A model generated the notes under the pieces. It worked only from the letters and a program-made list of their open reading frames with translations. It was not told the origin of the DNA and made no database searches. From a virus: 59,145 nucleotides of DNA. A program made the position numbers and the translations under genes. Below, one piece after another: positions 33,701 through 40,709 of this stretch (position 1 is the first letter of the stretch; each line of letters opens with the position of its first letter). The stretch covers positions 1 to 59,145 of IMG/VR virus record IMGVR_UViG_3300022841_000020, one strand, 5' to 3'.

Positions 33701-35691
33701 TTTCCTGCGTTATTAAATGCCTTTTGAAGCTTAATAACTTTTAAATAGCCGTTCTTTATTTCTTCAATTTGACTCTTAGGCATAAAAGGCTTAATCAATT
33801 CTCCTGTTATTTTGCCACCACCAATAATCAAAGGACTGCTTGCAAGAGTGGAGAATGTAGTTTTATCCAGGTTGTCTGTTAGTAAAACATCTTTTTTATC
33901 TAAAGCAAATCTATCTAATAAGTTTTGAGAAAAAGTTGTGGCGTTTTCGGTAAGAACTTCTACGCCGTTGTCTTTAAAAAATTGCTTAGTAAATCCTAAA
34001 GCTCCTTTGTTCAGTAATGCTCTATTGGCACTAGAACTAACGGATCGTCTTAATATTCGAGAAGTAGGTAGTTCGCCCAAAACACCCTCAACAGCACCGT
34101 AACCAAAGGGTATTGATATCTCTTGTAATAAAGAATAATTTGCGGGATTAATACCTGATTCTTCAGACTTCATTTCTGAAAACTTACCACCTCCTGTTGA
34201 TATTCCAAGAGCGGTTATACCTGCGGTAGCTGAAAATGGATTCATTATAGTTGCTAAGATTGGAGCTTGTGTAACTGTCTCTTGAGCTATGAAATAACCA
34301 ACGTCTTCAAGTCCAGTTATATTATCGTATTCCATTCTAGGACGAAAGTTTTGTGCAACTTCCTGAGTCATTTTTTTAGTCTCCTCGGCAGACATAGCCA
34401 TTTCATCAGACGCTATTTGATCGGATTTGTTACCTGTAATAGCTGCCTTTATGTTTAAGGCATAAGCAAACGCTCCTTGAGATCCAGCAACTACCAAATC
34501 TCCTGTTGACATAGCTATTTGAGCCTTCATGTTGTCTACAAAGCCGTAATTACGTTTTATCAAATCTATAGCCTCGGTAGTTTCTATTTTTTTATCTTGG
34601 TTTTGTTCCAGCTTTTCTTCAAACTCTTTATACTTATCATTAAGATTAGTGACAATCTGACTTCTTAATTCAAAGTTTTGTGCGTATGTTTCGCTAAAAC
34701 CTTCAGGCAATTCCTCGCCCTCTTTATTCATTTGCCTAATAAAATCTTCATTGGAATTTACTCTACTAGCCACTCTTGTTAATTTCTCAAAATCAATTTC
34801 AAGATCAATCACAGCAGCTTTTTCTTCCATTTCAACTGTTTTATAGTTGAATACCTGGTTGACATTTAACTCTTCCCTGTCTTTCTCAGAAAGAGATCCA
34901 ATATAATCTATCGTTCTTCTCTTCCTAAGCGCATCTGTTTCATCTTTGATGGTGATTTGCTTTATGGCAGCATCTATATTTTCTGGAGTTTGCTCTTTCT
35001 TTTCTTTTTCTAAAAACTTAATAGCCTTCTCTTGCTTTTCTTCCCTGTAAGATGGGAATTTAATATCCGGACCTAATCCAAGCGTGGCTACCGCTCCAAT
35101 TTTACTTAAAACATTTACAGCTCCTTGTGTGAATTTTTCGAAAGTAGAACCGTCTAGTTTTTCTTGAGCATCCCTTTCGATTTGTTGTGCATCTTCAGGC
35201 CTTACAGATGTAGCCCTTTCATAGTTATCTATGTTAGCAAATACTGTATCTCTTTCCGCTAAATTATTTTGAAGCTGACTTAATTCAGCCTCTTTAAAAT
35301 CGAGGTCTGATACCCTTTCCTCTGGTGTAGGTTTTGGATTTTGGGCGTTAGGTACGGAAGTAGCCAATGAACCATCCTGAGTCGGAGGTATTGGGGTTTC
35401 TTGTTCCAAATCCGAAGCAGTTTGTGAAGAAATAGAATCGCCTTTTTTTTTTATTTGGTCTTCTAATTCAAAAGTCTTATCTACAACTAGCTGAGCAAAA
35501 CGATCACCGTATTTTTTTTCAAGAACTGATTCTATCTCAAAAGTACCATTAGGTGTTTTATATACATTTTCATTTATTAAAGAAAAAGTATTAGCATTTA
35601 CTAAAGAGTCAAATTTAGTTCCGTACTTTTCTTTTAAATCTTTTTCGGAAACAATTTTACCATTAGGTGTTTTGTACTTAGGATCTGGCAT
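27727..35691 (-). CDS. giant polyvalent internal virion / ejected protein (2654 aa)
   Basis: Starts with two tandem 38-residue repeats (YKTPNGK...LKEKYG..F..LV and YKTPNGT...LEKKYGDRFAQLV; residues 5-80). A helical region (130-800) follows, then a Glu/Gln-rich linker (800-1200), a ParB/Srx-like domain (about 1215-1330: 'DEDKV..IGENF', 'YVLSGHHRLAGAKLAG', 'IKFAIEEANANR') and a C-terminal region (about 2050-2350) with 'NNPAFALVNIPRDFIFNVVF', typical of 'large polyvalent protein' LPD38-like segments. Such proteins are packaged in the capsid and injected with the DNA. In crAss-like phages large cargo proteins occupy this place. First of the ejection genes by size; the ParB-like domain might act on host or phage DNA at entry. 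Confidence 0.7.
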   Translation of the reverse strand: MPDPKYKTPNGKIVSEKDLKEKYGTKFDSLVNANTFSLINENVYKTPNGTFEIESVLEKKYGDRFAQLVVDKTFELEDQIKKKGDSISSQTASDLEQETPIPPTQDGSLATSVPNAQNPKPTPEERVSDLDFKEAELSQLQNNLAERDTVFANIDNYERATSVRPEDAQQIERDAQEKLDGSTFEKFTQGAVNVLSKIGAVATLGLGPDIKFPSYREEKQEKAIKFLEKEKKEQTPENIDAAIKQITIKDETDALRKRRTIDYIGSLSEKDREELNVNQVFNYKTVEMEEKAAVIDLEIDFEKLTRVASRVNSNEDFIRQMNKEGEELPEGFSETYAQNFELRSQIVTNLNDKYKEFEEKLEQNQDKKIETTEAIDLIKRNYGFVDNMKAQIAMSTGDLVVAGSQGAFAYALNIKAAITGNKSDQIASDEMAMSAEETKKMTQEVAQNFRPRMEYDNITGLEDVGYFIAQETVTQAPILATIMNPFSATAGITALGISTGGGKFSEMKSEESGINPANYSLLQEISIPFGYGAVEGVLGELPTSRILRRSVSSSANRALLNKGALGFTKQFFKDNGVEVLTENATTFSQNLLDRFALDKKDVLLTDNLDKTTFSTLASSPLIIGGGKITGELIKPFMPKSQIEEIKNGYLKVIKLQKAFNNAGNQSTRNILEGKIKEANASNDKLIQKAQSSTSNLSEAAYNKVNGITKNQAFLQVQAKLINEDKSLSQEQRTEILKDLLDEFNGLEKDRNEILEGKQMVVDEKKESFLDLLTEEESLRLKDESQNEIIAEYEAEGVKDFQITDQEITERAISIFERQESDNTEVNTETQINQNPENNEESNEESSQEANDEEINTEEEDANQEDVLEEQKIAKEARESAQAAQEAAQAVKQALIQEQNDNLGGNTTISETIEDGYPYVKDGKTGFIIIDGQRVVFSSDNSIIDLGNKDEISESKLNEFGILREKEVSVSISDQNQVTIDGEVFNNNLSTPSTAIVKTKSGNYSVTLENSKGNKRTFRGRVAEEIAYQTRLKEFYENSSAEQQAEADRLTEKSIAREKAKQFADKRKAKNTRTSSQDQIEYERQARKANLKNAQNNRGLDKISNEAQTQGDTATDADIRPTDDKDAAKEKDSSVQPSAKPKPSEGKVEVKEEIIIVDDIAENQNANEKLTEKDNAEQEPDVAAIESEAETTESLTEPQTEEKLGQVQEKIDDALDVKRKSISEISTDEKRFQGRNGLNEDKVNEIGENFKDADQDPIHIWTDPKDNKAYVLSGHHRLAGAKLAGRSDVKIVDRTSDFNEKQAIKFAIEEANANRTMETPLERANTLRKKRENGDSKADLDAFKNKEGRNKTFIESLSFLNPKGLVVQALKAFEKSTDVQNQREIEKISDWIGSSRKRNKQLTNAHERELFSFLNNKNQSKRFRSKADFLSKITAITGEMFFDPKKPLNIARFKNKSEGETQYDKDVENQKNKISNLEKRKTEIKERLNNPADPQYINPNSSDYDQISKTSNKVLDKIDQDLRFERKKLQEIFQKKGKYTNAGSNQGGLFEDPFLKGLEDAEKQLKDFGDGTLGINLPVAIAIKAIQVVKVAYKAGKKAALALEEGLNYIKSTDWYKSLTKKEQREITTDTIKKAVAEASMTDEEAFDFVENNFDEADAAFENKQPRKAVRRKVVRKLIEKITDRQFLSKKLVDEAGAQQTKDAMVNSHGASGKARRIFDKAYSDIYTDRIKIKVKGGFEVEFSPMSNADRVLLDKIIQLKRFIAIDKNRSAKGLPTVKHPGFVNGIIAQKYLNSAEQKIGTKKYKDLENRAKIYFDTYKSLLDEMRNNGLISQKVYDDLSGLDYQPRLFLQHITDFEGNVSLGAAQTEKSDTGGLSQNQIKNLNEGSSGNLVRNSEWLLSTSIVSRQRAMAMNTVNKVFMTKEFPAAKKRFDALKKNLSNRKEWTVEDERFYEYFIELNRKIKDNPIIKKKENTEQTVIDGMVPEFIYERKFKKTPSNFKKAFYYVDGIRNEFFIEEELHNSWFDNLSGFLNSRSKEGFSYVSGSALLKGIATGNNPAFALVNIPRDFIFNVVFSDQYSSNVLKAMVQVSKDTFIAINEIRKSKGNYNMDSSNMLDNYIYYGGDMAFLSTQGRLKKDTVLAKALDRLITPRVKAIGGSLFKAVTLRKLSNYSEIMFRMALFKRTIKNQLDLKGLKSISEVKSQEEKDAIYMRAVAEARSLLDFNQGGAVTKDLEAFVPYINTATQGSRVAADAFKKNPQKITSKILQAGVILSGSAVVGSLALIAKNKDEEDKDKSPIEIWLEAMEGVSRYQRIQYFNIVDGTKNEDGEYRIWKIAKNQQLAPILNIADNVYTQLINQIVGKERKDSKINYAEAWTAIQNNIIPIDITSLTANLAKIPTAKAALTYTTGYDFYRNQPLTFDQNQDIPEMEGAKDKNIDGFYKQIGRSTHLSPSRLKGSIESLITTPSTNPFIGGLYAGADAAATDDKDISKIGSDLGNDLLKSFNKRLISHTSVFNRQVNRLRPIQSDLKNIKIENAYREIDVEALASSFYNDEISVPAFIEALKGYAPKELERVESKIKSIAKYKDIDRYVIGLAFENDREARALKIVQYYGNVFDGSAKNDKVFDQMLKMNIFDDETIEEYTKLMDKIKKDK

Positions 35692-35695
35692 ATTT

Positions 35696-37222
35696 TTAAT
35701 TTATTGGAACTCCATATTCGTCTACTTTAGCTTCTTCTTTCTCTGGTCTTCCGTCTGGAAATATTCTGTTATTTAATTCTTCTATACCACCAAAATAACT
35801 ACCAACCTCAGATTGATCTTCTATCGGTATTGTAAGTACTTTTCTCTTATTTTGAGCACCAGTAGAAAGTCTGTCAAGTTGTAGGTTAAACTTTTTAATA
35901 TCAGCATCCATCTTGTTGTTGATAGTTTTATCAGTAGTAGCTTCTTTAATTTCTCTAGATTTTATTATCTTCTCCAACAAGCTTTCTTCTTCAGCTTTAA
36001 ATGTTGAGCTCTTCACATCTTGATAAGAAATATCAATTATCAAATTATCATCGCTATCGTAAGTGGCATTTTTTACCGTAGCATTTGTGATAACTTCATC
36101 CCCATCACGAACTGCATCAAGAACAACTCCTGACCCTTGGAATCCAACACTCTTAGCTCCTAGAGCAATATTTTCAAAAAGGCTTCCATAAACTTGTTTA
36201 GAAGGTGTTACTGCCTGAGTGAATTTTACAGTGCTTCCACCTTCTCCTGAAAGTCTTGCTTCTCTAGCTGCGGAAGTTCCGCCCGAATTATCTATTGTAT
36301 TTTTCTCAGTAGAGTTGCTTCTTAAATTTACATCTTGAATAAAGGCGTTTTTTACTTTTAGCAAATCATCTTCGGTTGCTCTCTGTACAGATATTCCTGA
36401 TTCCACGAAAGCACTTATAGCGTAGGGGCTAAACTTTCCTTCACCGTCAACGGTAAACATCTTATCTGCTGCTGTTGTTACGAATTCCTTTTTTATTCCT
36501 ATGGTTTCTTGTGTACCAAAACCAAATTGAGTAATTTTTTCCTGTTCTATTGTGCCTGCGTCTTCTGCTACAGTTTTGGCAATAGTTTCAAAGTTGTATC
36601 TTTTAACGGGAGTAAAACTTGCTTGGCCACTTTGGTATTGATCATAAGAAACAACGTCTAAAAAACTATCATCATCTATATCAGTAAAAGCACCAACTGG
36701 ATTAAATTGATCATCTAGCCCAAGCTTAATACTTTTCCACCCATCTTTATAACGCTTTTCATGTTCTACGTCTCTCCAAACATCTTCTTTTTCTACAGCA
36801 GCTAAATAAGCATTGTATTCTTGGGTTCCTGCTTTTGTAAAAGCTAACAATTTCTCAGGAAGTTGTTGCAAGTTGTCTAGTCCTAGTTTAGCTTTAATGT
36901 AGGCTTCGCTAGAAGGATCTGAATTCTCAAGAGTTTGTAAAAGTGGTAAGTATTGATCGGTAGCTTTTGCGAGCAACCTGGCGTTCGCTTCGTTCAAAGA
37001 TGAAGAACCGGTATCGTAATTATTTAAAGGCTTAATGTTTTTGTCGTAAAAATCTCGCTTAGCTTTTTTTGCAGATTCATCACGTTGAAATTGCATCTGA
37101 TCATTAATACGATCTTCCTGTCTTCGATTAGCCGCGTCATTGTTCCAGAATTGTATATCACGAGAAAGCCCTTGAGTTGGCTGTAATTTCTGGAATGCTG
37201 CGTAATTACCTTTCTTTGCCAT
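35696..37222 (-). CDS. probable internal virion (cargo) protein (508 aa)
   Basis: Helical N-terminus rich in Asn/Gln/Arg (about 20-70) and a mixed acidic C-terminal half with a Gly/Ser-rich middle (about 300-345). No enzyme motif. It precedes the giant polyvalent gene by four bases. Start supported by a late-type -7 element (TAAATTTGTATTT) 29 bases upstream. The organisation matches the internal or cargo proteins of podoviruses. Confidence 0.55.
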   Translation of the reverse strand: MAKKGNYAAFQKLQPTQGLSRDIQFWNNDAANRRQEDRINDQMQFQRDESAKKAKRDFYDKNIKPLNNYDTGSSSLNEANARLLAKATDQYLPLLQTLENSDPSSEAYIKAKLGLDNLQQLPEKLLAFTKAGTQEYNAYLAAVEKEDVWRDVEHEKRYKDGWKSIKLGLDDQFNPVGAFTDIDDDSFLDVVSYDQYQSGQASFTPVKRYNFETIAKTVAEDAGTIEQEKITQFGFGTQETIGIKKEFVTTAADKMFTVDGEGKFSPYAISAFVESGISVQRATEDDLLKVKNAFIQDVNLRSNSTEKNTIDNSGGTSAAREARLSGEGGSTVKFTQAVTPSKQVYGSLFENIALGAKSVGFQGSGVVLDAVRDGDEVITNATVKNATYDSDDNLIIDISYQDVKSSTFKAEEESLLEKIIKSREIKEATTDKTINNKMDADIKKFNLQLDRLSTGAQNKRKVLTIPIEDQSEVGSYFGGIEELNNRIFPDGRPEKEEAKVDEYGVPIN

Positions 37223-37250
37223 TTTCTATAATAAAAATCTATAATAAATA

Positions 37251-37258
37251 CAAATTTA
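37251..37258 (-). promoter_or_regulatory. late-type -7 element for cargo genes
   Basis: Minus strand TAAATTTGTATTTATTATAG; 29 bases from the ATG at 37222. No TTG at -33. Confidence 0.6.
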
Positions 37259-37333
37259 ATAGAAAAATAGTATCATAATAATTATATCTAGTATAATTTA
37301 AAGAAAATAATTTATTATATGGGTATTGTATGT

Positions 37334-37621
37334 TTAATTCACTCTAACTCGCACGTCAACATCTCTTTGACCCCGATTCATTTTAACAAGCTTATTGTCA
37401 TAAAAGTAGTAGAACATAACGTTTTCAGCATTGTAACCGTAAATGACCCTATAAATAGCCCATCCACTATCCATACTAACAAGCTCTTGATATTTAGCCT
37501 CATTAATAAATTCATTTATAGTCATGCCGGTCCATATCTGTGGAGCTTTCATAGCAACGCATGAGCTAAAAAGAATTAAAGTTAAAGATAACACAACCAA
37601 TTTTTGTAATAAAGTTTTCAT
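37334..37621 (-). CDS. small lipoprotein, SmpA/BamE-like fold (95 aa)
   Basis: The frame begins at 37633, but ATG 37621 gives an ideal signal peptide (MKTLLQKLVVLSLTLILFSSC) with lipobox LFSSC, so Cys21 would be lipidated. The mature part 'IWTGMTINEFINEAK', 'YRVIYGYNAENVMFYYFYDNKLV' follows the SmpA/OmlA pattern (G-T..E.......YYF.NGKL). It lies within the ejection-protein operon; a TGTCGGGAA motif overlaps the upstream ATG. A superinfection-exclusion lipoprotein or a cell-entry factor is plausible; neither is proven. Confidence 0.6.
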   Translation of the reverse strand: MKTLLQKLVVLSLTLILFSSCVAMKAPQIWTGMTINEFINEAKYQELVSMDSGWAIYRVIYGYNAENVMFYYFYDNKLVKMNRGQRDVDVRVRVN

Positions 37622-37668
37622 AGTTCCCGACATTTTAAGTTTTTACGCTAAGTTAAGTTAAAAATAAA

Positions 37669-38388
37669 TTACACTCCAAATTGTTTAGGAGCAGCAGCAT
37701 CGTATAGTCTTCGTTCCTCTTGTTGTCTAAAAAAGTCAGCTAAAGAATTACTTTCTATTGTACCCGTTCCAGGCATCATTGAACCGACAGGAGCAATCAT
37801 AGGAGACATATTAATAGGTTGTAATTTTAATTCGTTAACGCTCTTAGTCTTCGGAGTTTCACCTCCTCCTTCAATCATTCCAGTAAAACCAGAACCTATT
37901 AATCCAGCACTATTAAAAGCACCGCTTATACCAGATTGTATATTTTGTTGTCCTACGGCCATTTGTTGCCCTATTCCTGCTAAGTCCTGATTATCTCTAT
38001 TTTCTTGCATTCCTTGAATTCTTCCTTCGTCTCCTGCAATTGCATAATTACGTCTCATCACTTGGTCATCTATGTCTAATTGATTCTGCCTTGCGCCTTG
38101 ATTACTCATGGACTGTATTCTTGGTAAAGCTCCAAAAACACCTCTTATCCCAGAACCTCTAGCGGCTTCTGTTAGATTTGCAGTAGTTTGGCTTGCATCT
38201 TCTCTCCTTAGATTAGAACCTAATAAAGAGATTGGCATATCTCTGTAAACATTTTCAAGGTCTTGTCTTTCAAAATCGTTTAAGGCAGAATTAGCTTCCC
38301 TTTCTTGTCTCATTCCTTGAGCTACTTGCAAGCCTGATGCTGCTAAAGCGGCACCACCCATTATTAAAGTACTCGTTGCTATTGCCAT
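37669..38388 (-). CDS. probable internal virion protein with hydrophobic N-terminus (239 aa)
   Basis: Hydrophobic alanine-rich N-terminus (TSTLIMGGAALAASGLQVA, about 6-25), then a helical Gln/Asn/Arg-rich region ending in Gly/Met-rich low complexity. It resembles small podovirus ejection proteins (T7 gp14-like in architecture, not in sequence). It has its own late-type promoter 29 bases upstream. Confidence 0.5.
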   Translation of the reverse strand: MAIATSTLIMGGAALAASGLQVAQGMRQEREANSALNDFERQDLENVYRDMPISLLGSNLRREDASQTTANLTEAARGSGIRGVFGALPRIQSMSNQGARQNQLDIDDQVMRRNYAIAGDEGRIQGMQENRDNQDLAGIGQQMAVGQQNIQSGISGAFNSAGLIGSGFTGMIEGGGETPKTKSVNELKLQPINMSPMIAPVGSMMPGTGTIESNSLADFFRQQEERRLYDAAAPKQFGV

Positions 38389-38416
38389 TTTTATTAGTTT
38401 AAAATTATACTTAATA

Positions 38417-38424
38417 CAAATTTA
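38417..38424 (-). promoter_or_regulatory. late-type -7 element
   Basis: TAAATTTGTATTAAGTATAA on the minus strand, 29 bases before the ATG at 38388. Confidence 0.6.
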
Positions 38425-38889
38425 GTATAATAAAAATAGAATTAAACACTGGTATCTATATAAAAAAGATATATTTTGAATCCGACACTACTGATTTAAA
38501 TTATAGAACACACAAAAATTAAATAAGTAATGCTAAATTTTGAAGTTTTCTCTCAAGCTTATTACGCCTATAAATAAAAATTAGAATACCAAAATTAAAT
38601 TGTATGTTTGCTTTGCGAAACAAATTTAACTTGGAGTATTCCAAAAAAAAAAATATATCTAAAATTAATAACTGCTTAGGCGTAGTTCTCTCGATTCTAT
38701 TTACTCCGGTATTAGTTTGTTTCGCAACAAAGAGAGAGCTACGCTCTTTTATTTATTAATTTTAAATTTATTCCTAATGCGAAACAAGGGAAAAAGTCAA
38801 GCTCCGACAAAAAACGAGCAACACTTCAGCGTGATAGACCACCAGACCACCACACAAAAAACTTTTACTAACACTAAAACCGAAAACTT
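38425..38889. other. non-coding structured region upstream of the Rha-type gene
   Basis: About 465 bases without a gene. It holds three TGCGAAACAA-type motifs, a long imperfect dyad and an interleaved second dyad (see the separate entry), then AC-rich DNA before the Rha start. No TAnnTTTG plus-strand promoter was found. Confidence 0.5.
38612..38750 (+). ncRNA. pseudoknot-like structured element with terminator
   Basis: Arms A TTTGCGAAACAAA (38612-38624) and B GGAGTA (38633-38638) pair with B' TACTCC (38702-38707) and A' TTTGTTTCGCAA (38716-38727). Inside the loop, C GCGTAGTTCTCTC (38680-38692) pairs with C' GAGAGAGCTACGC (38732-38744), outside the first stem, giving an H-type pseudoknot. C' can also form a GAGC-TAC-GCTCTTTT terminator-like hairpin. 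A further TGCGAAACAA lies at 38778-38787. This suggests a switchable leader RNA or a DNA element; strand and transcription are unproven. Confidence 0.42.
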
Positions 38890-39504
38890 ATGAATGAGTT
38901 AGAAAACAACAGTGGAAAAATGACAAGTTTAGAAATTGCTGAGCTTTCAGGAAAAAGACACGGAGATGTACTTCGAGCAATAGAAAAAATGCAAATATCT
39001 TGGGTTAAAGTAGCACAACGTAATTTTTCGTTATCCTCTTACATCAATGAAAACAATAGAGCAATGCCAATGTACTCACTTTCAAAAACGGAAACTTTAT
39101 ACATTGCTACCAAATTTAACGACGAAGCAAGAGCAAGGTTAATTCTTAGATGGGAAGCTTTGGAAATTGAAAAGCAAAAGCCACTATCTCAAATAGATTT
39201 AATCATACAATCTGCACAACGATTAAAAGCGATTGAGGAAAAGGAAATCGAACAAGATAAACGTATTCGATTATTAGAAGCAAAAGTGGTAACAATTCCT
39301 GAATATTTTACAATTGCAGGGTATGGTACTTTAAACGGTGTTAGTGTTAATATCAAGTTAGCAAGTAGATTAGGGCGTGAAGCTTCTAAAATATGCAAGG
39401 ATAAAAACCTATTAACAGATACAACTCCCGATCCAAGATTTGGTAAAGTAAAAATGTACCCAAAAATAGTGCTAGACCAAGTATTTAATACCGTGCCTTT
39501 GTAG
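38890..39504 (+). CDS. rha-like: Rha-family phage regulatory protein
   Basis: A 204-residue protein. The N-terminal domain (1-100) matches pRha: 'MTSLEIAELSGKRHGDVLRAIEKM' (landmarks TSLEIAELSGKRH, VLRAIEKM), 'YSLSKTETLYIATKFNDEARARLI'. A coiled-coil linker follows, then a C-terminal KilA/ANT-like domain (135-204). Rha proteins are regulators often borne by temperate phages. It is a plus-strand gene within the minus-strand virion module, with a long structured leader and its own terminator: a moron cassette. Confidence 0.8.
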   Translation: MNELENNSGKMTSLEIAELSGKRHGDVLRAIEKMQISWVKVAQRNFSLSSYINENNRAMPMYSLSKTETLYIATKFNDEARARLILRWEALEIEKQKPLSQIDLIIQSAQRLKAIEEKEIEQDKRIRLLEAKVVTIPEYFTIAGYGTLNGVSVNIKLASRLGREASKICKDKNLLTDTTPDPRFGKVKMYPKIVLDQVFNTVPL

Positions 39505-39519
39505 GTAAATAAATATATT

Positions 39520-39552
39520 AAAAAGCCTCAAGTTAATTCTTGAGGCTTTTTT
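39520..39552. terminator. bidirectional terminator
   Basis: AAAAGCCTCAAG-TTAATT-CTTGAGGCTTTTTT, a 12-bp perfect stem serving the Rha-type gene and the converging GNAT-end transcript. Confidence 0.88.
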
Positions 39553-39566
39553 CCATTTAAACAAAC

Positions 39567-39980
39567 TTAAAGAGTTTTTACCATTTCGCATGTACCCGTA
39601 CTTCCTGTAATAAAACCACAATCTTCAAAACGGTTCCTTAATGAAGAATTTTTAAGGCTTGTAAATAAAAAGGTTTTGCCCATTCCTTTACAAATTTCCG
39701 AAATTGTATTTATTAAAAGATTTAGAGATTCCTTTCTTAATTCTCTATCTTTAATATCAAAATTAGCTACAATATATTCGACAATGGCTCCCTTGGGAAC
39801 AGTCGTGTTTATAATAAATCCAGCACATATTTCTTTATCACCATCTTGTATCATTACACCTTGAAGCTCACCGTTAACCTGTGGCAAGTAGTCAAGCCCT
39901 GGAGGGGGGAATCTGCTGTCTTTCCACCATTTTACAAGAGTAGGATAGTTGTCGTTTTTTAATACTCTAGCTTCTATCAT
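39567..39980 (-). CDS. GNAT-fold acetyltransferase-like protein (137 aa)
   Basis: Resembles phage GNAT proteins found in virion operons: N-terminal 'LVKWWKDSRFPPPGLDYLPQVNG', a beta strand 'CAGFIINTTVPKGAIVEYIVAN', helix 'ESLNLLINTISEICKGMG' and 'LRNRFEDCGFI'. The acetyl-CoA loop is poorly conserved. ATG overlaps the stop of the upstream gene. Related proteins may modify virion or host proteins; the substrate is unknown. Confidence 0.6.
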   Translation of the reverse strand: MIEARVLKNDNYPTLVKWWKDSRFPPPGLDYLPQVNGELQGVMIQDGDKEICAGFIINTTVPKGAIVEYIVANFDIKDRELRKESLNLLINTISEICKGMGKTFLFTSLKNSSLRNRFEDCGFITGSTGTCEMVKTL

Positions 39981-40708
39981 ACGCCTGTTTTTATTGCATT
40001 AGTATTGATTGCAAAAAGCTCAGCCTGACCAGTAGATTCCAATTCAAGAGTTACCTCCATGTAGTAACCGTTTATTTCAGCTCCTTCAATTCTTGAAACT
40101 TTTTTTATAAAGCAAAAAGATCCTTGCAGTAGAGTTAATTTTTTTGAAATAGAATTTAAGGTTATGGTAGTTTTTGTGTGACTATCTATAATTCCTATGA
40201 ATTCAGATTGATTATCTACTACTTGAAATAAAGCATCACCGTTGTTTGTGTTATCCGGTACCTTACCTACTGTTATAATTAAATTATTTACAGTATTAAT
40301 ATTTCCTATACCTTGTGTATTACCTCCTTGTTTAATTTCAGTAGACTCTTCTTGTCTTAGAAAAGCAAACTCTCTGCTTCCTTGAGTCACAAATTCTGAG
40401 GTCCTAACCGTTGTTTTTACAAAGTTGGTCTCTATTGTAGCTTTCCATTTCGCATCACCTTCTAATATTAAGTTCTTAAAAATCTTATCGCTATCAGGAA
40501 CGTCATTAAATACCGTCTTTATTTTTGCAGTAAATTGTTCCCCATAGAAATTACATTTAACATCATTATCCTTGTCATTATGCAAATAAAGCTGACCATT
40601 TTTTAAGGTGAAAAACCTGTTATTTAAGCTTGTCATTCCACCAGGAGTAAACGGAGATTCCCCCGTCCATCCTTTGTTTTTTTCGGAAAAATTTAATGTC
40701 TGTGCCAT
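39977..40708 (-). CDS. tail/muzzle-associated structural protein (243 aa)
   Basis: Begins 'MAQTLNFSEKNKGWTGESPF', followed by 'LNNRFFTLKNGQLYLHND', 'NFYGEQFTAKIKTVFNDVPDSDKIFKNLILEGD'. The same pattern (KGW...SLNN.FYTF..G.LY.H...FYG....FN..P...K.F..L..EG) occurs in large tail-stabilisation proteins of crAss-like and related phages. Here it is a separate gene just after the 1678-aa protein, so it probably completes that structure. Recall of the family pattern is from memory. Confidence 0.6.
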   Translation of the reverse strand: MAQTLNFSEKNKGWTGESPFTPGGMTSLNNRFFTLKNGQLYLHNDKDNDVKCNFYGEQFTAKIKTVFNDVPDSDKIFKNLILEGDAKWKATIETNFVKTTVRTSEFVTQGSREFAFLRQEESTEIKQGGNTQGIGNINTVNNLIITVGKVPDNTNNGDALFQVVDNQSEFIGIIDSHTKTTITLNSISKKLTLLQGSFCFIKKVSRIEGAEINGYYMEVTLELESTGQAELFAINTNAIKTGV

Positions 40709-40709
40709 T

